Under the pieces are notes generated by a model that saw only the letters and a program-made list of their open reading frames with translations, made no database searches and was not told where the DNA came from. DNA of 64,000 nucleotides, from contig NZ_JALEGS010000037.1 of NCBI RefSeq assembly GCF_022763345.1, positions 1 through 64,000 of the forward strand, written 5' to 3'. The stretch's first letter is position 1; each line of letters begins with the position of its first letter. The position numbers and the translations under genes are program-made. Below are positions 54,237 through 62,097 of this stretch, piece by piece. This DNA comes from Phaeodactylibacter sp. (GTDB lineage: Bacteria > Bacteroidota > Bacteroidia > Chitinophagales > Saprospiraceae).

Positions 54237-54532
54237 ATGTAATTGGTTTTATATTTGCTGTAAGATCTATGGTCTTAAGGGCTTACAATATGACGAGGCG
54301 CATACTACGGCAGTGACATTTCCCCACACATTGGGGACCTGCACATGGCTTGTTTTATAATTCCGCTGTTGCGACTCAATCCGGAATTAAATTACGATTT
54401 TAAATTGTTTTTCAAAACTAAATCCACAACCATAAAGCACATCTTTTAAAATTAGTCGGAAATGCAGGCTCCGTGAAGCATTGATATGCCTGAGAATGCT
54501 TAAATTCAACCCCAAACTAAGACCTCGACACT
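54237..54532. other. 296-bp divergent intergenic region
   Basis: The gap lies between the EF-G-like gene and the rightward membrane-protein gene and must hold both promoters, but I find no consensus match on either strand. A CCCCA/TGGGG short hairpin lies near 54330-54345. The right half is AT-rich. Confidence 0.5.
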
Positions 54533-55429
54533 ATGATTGGAATGCTACAGGTCGTCATTGGCCTGATTTTCGTACTGCTCCTGCTCAGCCTGCTGGCCAC
54601 CACGATGATGGAGCTCGTCGCATCGGCCTTTTCCCTGCGTGGGCGCAACCTGGAAAAAGCCCTGCGCAATATGCTCGCTTCTACTGAGGTAGACGACCAA
54701 CTGGTAGCGGCTTTCAAAGACAACGCCCTGTACAAACAGCTCTCCTACAAATACGGCAAAAAGCGCTACTCCCCTTCTTACCTCAGCGACCGCTCCTTTC
54801 AGTCAATCCTCATGGAGACCATCCTGAACGGGGAGGGCTTTGACCGCATAGAGGAAAGGCTGGATACCTTACCGGATGCCGACCTGAAAAACGTCCTTAA
54901 GCAATTCCTTCGGGAATCCGAGCACGATGTGGAAGCCTTCAAAGGCAAAGTCCGCACCTGGTATAACGATGTGATGGACCGCGCCTCAGGCTGGTATAAG
55001 CGCTATACCCAAAAGATTCTGGTGGGCATGGGGTTCTTCATAGCAGTGGTTTTCAATGCCGACACCCTGGCCATTTACGAGCGCCTGGAGTCCGACCCGG
55101 AAACCCTGCAACAGGTGCTGACCCTTGCTGAAGACTACGTCAATGGAAAAGACGGGCTGGAAATTGCCCCGCCTCAAATGTCGCCCGAATTCGATGCTTC
55201 TCTCCGTAAGCTGGAGTTTATGATCAACGATCAGATTGAGTCTGTCAAGTCGCCACTGGGCCTGGGATGGAAAAACGTAGACTGGTCGGAAGTGACCTGG
55301 TACGATGTGGTCCTGAAGCTCCTGGGCTGGACAGTTACTGCCCTGGCGGTGTCCCTGGGTGCGCCCTTCTGGTTCGATCTTTTGCGCAAGCTGGTCAATA
55401 TTCGCAGCTCCGGAAACAAACCTGAATAA
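54533..55429 (+). CDS. hypothetical membrane protein
   Basis: This 298-residue protein has an N-terminal hydrophobic segment (about 3-25, VVIGLIFVLLLLSLLATTMM), a helical middle part, a second membrane segment (about 162-180) and a third near the C-terminus (about 262-284), ending in a conserved-looking GAPFWFDLLRKLVNIRSSG. The GAPFWFDLL end is a motif I associate with a widespread uncharacterised membrane family (recollection, not checked). The ATG at 54533 is followed by a second at 54542. It shares a TAATG junction with the GNAT gene. Confidence 0.65.
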   Translation: MIGMLQVVIGLIFVLLLLSLLATTMMELVASAFSLRGRNLEKALRNMLASTEVDDQLVAAFKDNALYKQLSYKYGKKRYSPSYLSDRSFQSILMETILNGEGFDRIEERLDTLPDADLKNVLKQFLRESEHDVEAFKGKVRTWYNDVMDRASGWYKRYTQKILVGMGFFIAVVFNADTLAIYERLESDPETLQQVLTLAEDYVNGKDGLEIAPPQMSPEFDASLRKLEFMINDQIESVKSPLGLGWKNVDWSEVTWYDVVLKLLGWTVTALAVSLGAPFWFDLLRKLVNIRSSGNKPE

Positions 55430-55956
55430 TGCCCCTTTTTCCTGAATTTGAGACGGAACGCCTCTGGCTAAAGGTGACCGATACCCCGGATGCCGGTCTC
55501 ATCCTTGAGCTCCTCAATACGCCCAAGTGGCTGGAGTTCATCGGTGACCGAAAGGTATACAGTATGGCGGATGCAGAAAACTACATCCTGGAACGTATCC
55601 GCCCGCAGTATGAACGGATGGGTTATGCCAATTACACGCTCGTCCGCAAAAGCGATGGCGCAAAAATGGGCTGCTGCGGCTTATACGACCGGGTGGGGCT
55701 TGAGGGCGTGGACTTAGGATTTGGATTGCTCCCCGCTTACGAAGGTCAGGGCTACGCCCGGGAAGCCGCCCAACGGCTCATTGAGGCCGCCTTCAACGAA
55801 ATTGACCTGCCAGAACTCACCGCCATCACCGTTGAAGCCAATACCTCCTCCCGGAAACTGCTGGAGCGGCTGGGATTCCAATTCGAGCGTATCGTCCACC
55901 TGCCCGATGACCCTGAGCCCCTGCTCTACCTAAAACTTAGGCCCAACAACCCTTAA
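55429..55956 (+). CDS. GNAT-family N-acetyltransferase (RimJ/RimL-like)
   Basis: This 175-residue protein has the GNAT fold of the RimJ/RimL group (FETERLWLK at the start; ANYTLVRKSDGAKMGCCGLY; DLGFGLLPAYEGQGYAREAA with the acetyl-CoA R/Q-x-x-G-x-A loop; VEANTSSRKLLERLGFQFER). It probably acetylates an amino group of a small molecule, peptide or protein, but the target is unknown. Its ATG overlaps the previous stop (TAATG), indicating coupling with the membrane protein. Confidence 0.9.
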   Translation: MPLFPEFETERLWLKVTDTPDAGLILELLNTPKWLEFIGDRKVYSMADAENYILERIRPQYERMGYANYTLVRKSDGAKMGCCGLYDRVGLEGVDLGFGLLPAYEGQGYAREAAQRLIEAAFNEIDLPELTAITVEANTSSRKLLERLGFQFERIVHLPDDPEPLLYLKLRPNNP

Positions 55957-56036
55957 TCCCCAAATAACTACCGCTTCGTAAAATTTAGGAACAACTCCCA
56001 ACGTTAGCAACAAGCAATCAACGACGGCCCCTTACT

Positions 56037-56765
56037 ATGAGAATTGTACAACTGACAGATCTGCACATAGGCTTGGAAAACGAAGATACCTATGGCGTGG
56101 ACGTCCGGCATAATTTCCTCCAAATCCTCGACAAAGCTAAAGCTCAACGCCCAGACCTCCTGGTTATCTCCGGCGACCTTTGCTACCGTGACGGGGATGC
56201 GCGCATTTATGAATGGATTAAGGGCCATCTCGATCAGTCCGGCCTGCCCTATGAAGTCATGTCAGGCAACCACGATGACCCGGTACTGCTTGCCAGGGCA
56301 TTCGGACGGGAGGGCTTGCTCAAAGGCAAAGAACTGTACTTCAGCCGGGAGTACGCTGACCGCACGGTACTTTTTCTGGATACCACCACTTATGAAATGC
56401 CGGCAAAGCAACTGGAATGGCTCTCCGAAGCCCTGAAAGCCATAGAAGGGCCGGCACTCGTCTTTATGCACCACCCGCCCCTGCCCGGCGGCGTCCCCTT
56501 TATGGACAGCAAGCACAGCCTGCGCAATATGGAAGCCGTACAGGCCGTTTTTTTCGAACATCCTCATCCCGTACAAGTCTTTACCGGGCACTATCACGTT
56601 GAAAAAATAGTGGCCAAACGCAACCTCACCGTACACATTACCCCTTCCTGCTTTTTTCAAATCGGACAGCGATCCGAAGATTTTGAGGTAGACCACTACC
56701 GCGTCGCCCTCCGGACTATAGACTGGAGCAACGGAATGATGATGAATGCCGTCCACTATTTGTAA
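56037..56765 (+). CDS. metallophosphoesterase (CpdA/3',5'-cAMP phosphodiesterase-like)
   Basis: This 242-residue protein has the calcineurin-like metal motifs in order: QLTDLHIG, VISGDLCYRDG, MSGNHDDP, MHHPPLPGG, and FTGHYHVE. The layout resembles the CpdA/class III cyclic-nucleotide phosphodiesterase group. The substrate is not certain. It is cytosolic. It lies 80 bp downstream of the GNAT gene and ends 48 bp before the DUF4177 gene. Confidence 0.88.
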   Translation: MRIVQLTDLHIGLENEDTYGVDVRHNFLQILDKAKAQRPDLLVISGDLCYRDGDARIYEWIKGHLDQSGLPYEVMSGNHDDPVLLARAFGREGLLKGKELYFSREYADRTVLFLDTTTYEMPAKQLEWLSEALKAIEGPALVFMHHPPLPGGVPFMDSKHSLRNMEAVQAVFFEHPHPVQVFTGHYHVEKIVAKRNLTVHITPSCFFQIGQRSEDFEVDHYRVALRTIDWSNGMMMNAVHYL

Positions 56766-56788
56766 AACTGCGCGGATTCGTTAATTTG
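56759..56788 (+). promoter_or_regulatory. likely promoter of the DUF4177/DUF4112 pair
   Basis: TTTG (56759-56762), 18 nt, then TTAATTTG (56781-56788; one mismatch to TAnnTTTG). It overlaps the end of the phosphoesterase gene. The ATG at 56814 lies about 18 nt after the predicted start. Confidence 0.45.
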
Positions 56789-56813
56789 TGGTCCAACCAT
56801 TCATATAACCACT

Positions 56814-57017
56814 ATGAAAGAATACCATGTAGAATCCCTGATCTACTACAGCAAACTCACCCTGGACCGGGCACATATCCTCAAAGATTCCACCAAAGAC
56901 ATTCAACAAAAGCTGGACGAGTACGCGGCAGATGGCTGGCGGCTGATCTCCACAGATATCGAAGACTTCGGCTCCGGCATGTATTTTTACCTTTACTTCG
57001 AACGCGACAAACGCTAA
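56814..57017 (+). CDS. DUF4177-type small protein
   Basis: This 67-residue protein starts MKEYHVESLIYYS and has the DUF4177-like QQKLDEYAADGWRLISTDI block. Such proteins are short and of unknown function. The TAA stop overlaps the ATG of the DUF4112 gene as TAATG, so the two are co-translated. Confidence 0.75.
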   Translation: MKEYHVESLIYYSKLTLDRAHILKDSTKDIQQKLDEYAADGWRLISTDIEDFGSGMYFYLYFERDKR

Positions 57018-57496
57018 TGGCTCACCAATCCCCTTCTCCCACGCCCTACGAAGACCTGAAATGGCTGGATACCGTTTCGGACCTGCTCGATACCCGCTAC
57101 CGTATCCCCGGTACGAATATCCGGTTTGGAGCAGACTTCCTGCTGGGCCTCATTCCCGGTGCAGGGGATGCCCTCACCTTTGGTATTTCCGGGTTGCTGG
57201 TACTGGTGATGGCACGCAAGGGCGCGAGCGGTATGGTCCTCTTTAAGATGATTGGCAATATTGTGCTGGACGTGATCGTCGGCGCCATCCCCATCCTCGG
57301 CGACCTATTCGACCTCGGGTACAAAGCCAACCGCCGCAACCTACACCTCATGGAAGAGCACTACAAAGAGGGCAGGCATCAGGGCAGCGCCTGGGGGCCG
57401 GTGATTTTGGTCGCCCTGGTATTACTTGGCCTGTTCGTACTCACCATTTTTGTCATTTGGCGTATCCTCAGCGAACTGATCCAACTCCTTTTTTAA
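57017..57496 (+). CDS. DUF4112 membrane protein
   Basis: This 159-residue protein belongs to DUF4112, a small membrane-protein family (WLDTVSDLLDTRYRIPGTNI; GLIPGAGDALTFGISGLLVL; DVIVGAIPILGDLFDLGYKA). Three hydrophobic segments are seen (about 42-65, 70-95 and 130-155). The ATG at 57017 is chosen because it matches the family and overlaps the preceding stop; the frame is open to 56786. Function unknown. Confidence 0.88.
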   Translation: MAHQSPSPTPYEDLKWLDTVSDLLDTRYRIPGTNIRFGADFLLGLIPGAGDALTFGISGLLVLVMARKGASGMVLFKMIGNIVLDVIVGAIPILGDLFDLGYKANRRNLHLMEEHYKEGRHQGSAWGPVILVALVLLGLFVLTIFVIWRILSELIQLLF

Positions 57497-57552
57497 ACCT
57501 ATAGCCACGGTATATTTTATAAGGAGAGGAGACCAATGAAATTTGACAACGA

Positions 57553-57602
57553 TTGACTTTCAACAAATTTGTACTTAATTTTGTACAAATTAATGTACAA
57601 AT
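57553..57602 (+). promoter_or_regulatory. promoter and three phased operator half-sites of yefM-yoeB
   Basis: TTG (57553-57555), 20 nt, TAATTTTG (57576-57583) is a full promoter. Overlapping it are three TGTAC[AT] words at 57570-57575, 57582-57587 and 57594-57599, exactly 12 bp apart. The second and third are TGTACA; TTTGTACAAA at 57580-57589 is a perfect palindrome. A TGTACA core is known for E. coli YefM-YoeB operators. Binding would block the promoter. Confidence 0.75.
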
Positions 57603-57611
57603 ATTGAAGCA

Positions 57612-57869
57612 ATGAAAGCAGTATCCATTTCGTCATTAAGAGCTAAAATGAAAGCTTATTTTGATTCAGTAAGTAAGTCTATGGAAGTGATTATCGTCCC
57701 AAGAAACAACAATGACGATGACGCAATTGTAATCATGTCAATAAAAGAATATAACTCGTTAAAAGAAACGGAATATCTGCTCTCGACTAAAACCAACAGA
57801 AACAGACTTGAAGAATCTATTGAACAACTAAAAGCCGGCAATACGGTCGAATTCAATCTTGAAGATTAA
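57612..57869 (+). CDS. yefM: antitoxin, Phd/YefM family
   Basis: This 85-residue protein is a YefM-type antitoxin: a Phd-like N-terminal DNA-binding part ([38 protein letters not shown]) and an acidic C-terminal tail that wraps the toxin. It is 11 bp upstream of the toxin gene. It should bind the TGTACA sites upstream and repress the operon. The locus is notably AT-rich compared with its neighbours, which suggests recent acquisition. Confidence 0.93.
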   Translation: MKAVSISSLRAKMKAYFDSVSKSMEVIIVPRNNNDDDAIVIMSIKEYNSLKETEYLLSTKTNRNRLEESIEQLKAGNTVEFNLED

Positions 57870-57880
57870 TTTAGGAACTC

Positions 57881-58156
57881 ATGATTATTGAATTTACCAA
57901 TAACGGCTGGGAGGATTTTGAATATTGGGTCGAAACGGATAAAGATATTGTCAACAAAATCAAGGATTTACTCAAATCAATAAGAAATACGCCATTCAAA
58001 GGAATTGGGAAACCAGAACCTCTCAAACATGGTTTAAAAGGGTATTGGTCAAGGAGAATCACTCAGGAGCATCGATTAGTATATAGAATAAGCGGAAAGA
58101 AAGGAGATGATCAAAAATATTCAATTATCCAATGCCGGTTTCATTATGATAATTAA
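57881..58156 (+). CDS. yoeB: mRNA interferase toxin, Txe/YoeB family
   Basis: This 91-residue protein is a YoeB-type ribosome-dependent endoribonuclease. It has the family landmarks GWEDFEYWVETDKDIVNKIK, GIGKPEPLKHGLKGYWSRRI with the catalytic Glu (in KPEPLK) and Arg, and a C-terminal CRFHY with the catalytic His and Tyr. All key residues look intact, so the toxin should be active. The gap to 58359 (about 200 bp) holds nothing I can support. Confidence 0.93.
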   Translation: MIIEFTNNGWEDFEYWVETDKDIVNKIKDLLKSIRNTPFKGIGKPEPLKHGLKGYWSRRITQEHRLVYRISGKKGDDQKYSIIQCRFHYDN

Positions 58157-58358
58157 TTAAAATCCGGACAAGCGCTTAAAAAACATAGAAACACAGCAGG
58201 CAAAGAGCAAAAGTCATCTGAAATCCAACACTTTACGCGCTGGTCCTATGTCAACATTACAGCTTCAGTGAGCCAGTTCCCTGTCAATTTTTGGAACTTC
58301 TGCAGTAGTTTACACCCGTTTACCCGTACTTTAGGGGATAAGAAAATTACGTTACAGG

Positions 58359-61300
58359 ATGATCAACAGAGCTGGAATTTTTCGCCTAACCCTCAAGGCA
58401 CCATCACTATTCTTTTTTTTATGCCTTGCCCTTGTTTGCTCCTGCTCGAAAAGAGAGCAGAAAGTGCTTGTTTTTTCGAAGACGGAAGGATTCCGGCACG
58501 CTTCTATAGAAGCTGGAGCTACTGCCCTAAAAGCGTTATACGAATCAGAAGGCATGCAGGCCGTCCTCACCGAGGATGCCGCTTACTTTACTGAAGATAC
58601 GCTGGAGCAGTTTTCAGCGGTCATTTTCCTGAATACCACCGGTGATGTTTTAGACCCTGCCCAACAGGCGGACTTCGAGCGCTACATTCAGGCGGGCGGA
58701 GGCTTTGTGGGCATACATGCGGCGACTGATACGGAGTACCACTGGCCCTGGTACAATCAATTGGTCGGGGCTTACTTTGATGGGCATCCGGCTATTCAGA
58801 AAGCTGAACTGCATTGTATAAAAAGAGAAGACCCTTGCTGTCAGCATCTCCCCGAAGTTTGGTCCATTGAAGAGGAATGGTACAACTTCAAATCCATCAA
58901 TCCTGCCATCGAGGTCTTAATGGAAATTGATGAATCCTCCTACGAAGGTGGCCGCAACGGCGCCAACCATCCTATGGCCTGGAAGCACCACTTCGATGGC
59001 GGGAGAGCTTTCTACACCGCCCTCGGACACAAAGAAGAAACGTATCAGGACCCCTTGTTTCTAAAGCAGGTTTTGGAGGGGACCAGGTTTGCGATCGGCA
59101 ATAACAGCCTGGACTACTCAAAAGCTACAACATTCAGCGTCCCTGAGGAAACCCGTTTCAGTAAGCAGGTGCTGGATTTCAACCTGGACGAACCCATGGA
59201 ACTCGATGAGTTAGGAGACAGAGGCATCATTTATGTCGAACGAAGAGGTGCCATTAAGCTCTATGACTATCACACCGGGCAGGTCAAAACCCTGGACACC
59301 CTGGATGTGCACTATGATAACGAAGATGGCTTACTGGGCATCGCGGTTGACCCGGATTATCAGGAGAACAACTGGGTTTATTTGTTCTACTCGCCCAACA
59401 TATCAGAGGCGACACAGTACATTTCCCGTTTCACTTTAATGGAGGACCAACTGACCGACGAGAAGGTACTTTTGAAAATCCCCTTAATCCGGGAATGCTG
59501 TCATAGTGGGGGCTCTTTGGAGTTTGGGAAAGACGGCCTGCTGTACATAGGCGTGGGAGACAATACCAATCCTTTTGAATCCTCAGGCTACGCCCCAATT
59601 GATGAAAGGCCCGGGCGTGAGCATTTTGACGCTCAAATTTCAGCTGCAAACACCAATGATTTAAGAGGTAAAATTCTGAGGATTAAGCCGGAAGAAGATG
59701 GCAGCTATTCCATTCCGGCAGGAAACCTGTTTCCGGCAGGGACAGCAAACTGCCGCCCGGAAATCTTTGTGATGGGGTGCCGGAACCCGTTCCGGTTTTC
59801 AATTGATTCCAAAACGGGTTTTTTATATTGGGGCGATGTCGGCCCGGATGCCGGCGCCCCCGACAGTTTGCGGGGCCCGGCTGGCATGGGAGAGTTCAAC
59901 CAAGCCAAAGCGCCCGGTTTCTATGGTTGGCCTTACAGCCGGGGGAATAACCAAATGTATACGGACTATGATTTCCGTTCAAAAACATCGAGTGCTGTTT
60001 TCGATCCCCAAAACATCATCAACGACTCGCCCAATAATACCGGGCTTCGAAACCTGCCGCCCATTCAGGAGTCCATGATTTGGTATAGTTACGAAGCCTC
60101 TGATGAATTTCCGTGGCTGGGATTGGGAGGCGTCAACCCCATGTCAGGCCCTATCTACCATGCTTCCGATTATCCGGAATCCGAACACGCCTTTCCTTCC
60201 TATTTTGATGGCAAATGGTTTGTTTATGAATGGATGAGAGACTGGATCTACGTGGTACATCTTAATGACAACCACCAATTTGTGCAGGCCGATCCCTTTA
60301 TGCCGGGCACAGCGTTTTCTCATCCGATGGATATGCTCTTTTCCAGAGATGGCAAATTGTATGTCCTGGAATATGGCCAAAAATGGAACAGCCGGAATTT
60401 GGATGCCCGCTTATCGGTCATTACTTATAACAGAGGGAACCGCCCTCCTGTGGCTCGATTCGAGGCCGACAAGGAAACAGGCGCTGTACCCCTTACGGTC
60501 CAGTTTTCAGCGGCTAAGTCCCTGGACTACGATCAGGACCCACTCACCTACACCTGGATTATTGGAGAAGAGGTAATGCAGGGCAATGGTCCAGCTTTCA
60601 CCTATACCTTTGAAAGCCCCGGCATCTATGATGTAAAGTTGATCGTGACCGACACAAAGGGCGAACAAGCCAGCGTAAATAAAAAAATAATGGCCGGCAA
60701 CGAACCTCCAACCCTACAAATCGCACTAAGTGATCCTGGCACTACCTACTGGACCAACAAAAAGATCAGGTATGAAATAGCCGTGAGCGACCTGGAAGAC
60801 GGCAGCACCTCCGACGGGACGTTGGATCCCTCAAAAGTAAAAGTGACCCTCAACTACATTCCCGAAGGTGAAGATATCATTCTCGCAAGCATAGGCCATC
60901 AGCAAAACGTAACGCCTAAAGGGCTTAGCCTGATCGATGCTTCGGACTGCAAGGCCTGTCATGCAAAAGATAAAAAAGTAGCGGGCCCGAGCTATATAGA
61001 CATTGCCAAACGCTATGATAAAAAGGACAAACAAACACTGATTCACCGCGTCATCAAAGGGAGTCAGGGTATCTGGGGGGAAACGATGATGGCACCCCAC
61101 CCTCAGCTGACCGTGGAAGAAGTGGATGCAATGGTGAATTATATCTTGTCCCTGGACCCCGGAAAGCAAGTCCATGAAACGCTATTGCCCTTGTCCGGAG
61201 AATTGACCTTTAACAAACATCCAAAAGACGCGGAGGCTGGCAAGTATGTGCTTATGGCCTCTTACCTGGACGAAGGGCATCCTAATATTGAAGGATCGGC

Positions 61301-61742
61301 TCTCTCTGTGGTAGAAGAATTTACGTTTATCCCGCCCAAAATAGAGTTAGAGCACGCTATTGACCTGGATAAGGAATTGGGCGTTTGGGAAACGGAAGGC
61401 CGCACAGTGGTAGGGTCGATAAAAGATGGAAAACACTTCAAATTCGATCCGATCAGCTTTGACCACTTAAGCAGCATCAGCATCGGGGCAGCATTTGGGG
61501 CCGACTACGCCTACTACGGTGAAGTGGAGATCAGAAAAGGCCAGGAGAACGGTATGCTTCTGGGCAAGCAAACCATCGAGTACTTCAATGAGGACAAAGG
61601 AGACTTTAAAGTTTTCGAAGTGCCCATCAACCCAACGAGTGGCTTAGATACGCTCGTTTTGGTCTTTAAAAACCCGGCAAATGAGACTCAGTACACTATG
61701 AATGGTGATTGGATTCAGCTGAATTACCTCGGAAGAGAGTAA
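58359..61742 (+). CDS. ThuA / sugar dehydrogenase / PKD / cytochrome c multidomain lipoprotein
   Basis: This 1127-residue lipoprotein has a lipobox (LVCSC) near residue 29, a ThuA-like trehalose-utilisation domain (about 35-245; VLVFSKTEGFRHASIEAG), and a PQQ-dependent glucose/sorbosone-dehydrogenase propeller (about 255-660; LLGIAVDPDYQENN, LLYIGVGDN). A PKD domain follows (about 680-775), then a cytochrome c domain with C864-K-A-C867-H868, and a CBM6-like beta domain at the end. It probably oxidises a polysaccharide-derived sugar outside the inner membrane. A -7-like TACTTTAG lies at 58327-58334, about 25 bp before the start. Confidence 0.88.
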   Translation: MINRAGIFRLTLKAPSLFFFLCLALVCSCSKREQKVLVFSKTEGFRHASIEAGATALKALYESEGMQAVLTEDAAYFTEDTLEQFSAVIFLNTTGDVLDPAQQADFERYIQAGGGFVGIHAATDTEYHWPWYNQLVGAYFDGHPAIQKAELHCIKREDPCCQHLPEVWSIEEEWYNFKSINPAIEVLMEIDESSYEGGRNGANHPMAWKHHFDGGRAFYTALGHKEETYQDPLFLKQVLEGTRFAIGNNSLDYSKATTFSVPEETRFSKQVLDFNLDEPMELDELGDRGIIYVERRGAIKLYDYHTGQVKTLDTLDVHYDNEDGLLGIAVDPDYQENNWVYLFYSPNISEATQYISRFTLMEDQLTDEKVLLKIPLIRECCHSGGSLEFGKDGLLYIGVGDNTNPFESSGYAPIDERPGREHFDAQISAANTNDLRGKILRIKPEEDGSYSIPAGNLFPAGTANCRPEIFVMGCRNPFRFSIDSKTGFLYWGDVGPDAGAPDSLRGPAGMGEFNQAKAPGFYGWPYSRGNNQMYTDYDFRSKTSSAVFDPQNIINDSPNNTGLRNLPPIQESMIWYSYEASDEFPWLGLGGVNPMSGPIYHASDYPESEHAFPSYFDGKWFVYEWMRDWIYVVHLNDNHQFVQADPFMPGTAFSHPMDMLFSRDGKLYVLEYGQKWNSRNLDARLSVITYNRGNRPPVARFEADKETGAVPLTVQFSAAKSLDYDQDPLTYTWIIGEEVMQGNGPAFTYTFESPGIYDVKLIVTDTKGEQASVNKKIMAGNEPPTLQIALSDPGTTYWTNKKIRYEIAVSDLEDGSTSDGTLDPSKVKVTLNYIPEGEDIILASIGHQQNVTPKGLSLIDASDCKACHAKDKKVAGPSYIDIAKRYDKKDKQTLIHRVIKGSQGIWGETMMAPHPQLTVEEVDAMVNYILSLDPGKQVHETLLPLSGELTFNKHPKDAEAGKYVLMASYLDEGHPNIEGSALSVVEEFTFIPPKIELEHAIDLDKELGVWETEGRTVVGSIKDGKHFKFDPISFDHLSSISIGAAFGADYAYYGEVEIRKGQENGMLLGKQTIEYFNEDKGDFKVFEVPINPTSGLDTLVLVFKNPANETQYTMNGDWIQLNYLGRE

Positions 61743-62097
61743 AGGCCTTAAATTAGGAGTCTGCTATTTTGAGATTTACGCATATCATTGACTGAAGGCC
61801 GGATATTCAATACTCAGTTTTTAAAGTAGTGGAGATGCCAGGCCTGCATCTCTGCTAGTGCCTCAAGTCATAGATCTCTGATACTTAAGTTGAAGTTATT
61901 TTTTAATACACTCTTATTGCGTAATCTGTTGGGCCTCACTCCCGCACCATTCAGAGGACTGGTAAGGAGGAGGACAGTAGCCGAAGGCTCTCTCTTACAG
62001 CCGGGCTGGAATCCCTTAATCCTGCTTAATATTTTTCATAATTTAGCGTATCTTCAACTGACTCATCCAACTCATTTTCTAACCATTATACCTTATT
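61743..62097. other. 355-bp gap with a short hairpin
   Basis: No gene is supported. GAGATGC (61832-61838) pairs with GCATCTC (61846-61852) in a 7-bp hairpin without a T-run. A -7-like TAATTTAG (62039-62046) lies before the next gene. Nothing else is seen. Confidence 0.5.

Noticed and set aside
57545..57611. CRISPR-like or iteron-like repeats upstream of yefM
   Set aside because: Only three short TGTAC words exist, and they fit a toxin-antitoxin operator better than a replication iteron or CRISPR repeat.
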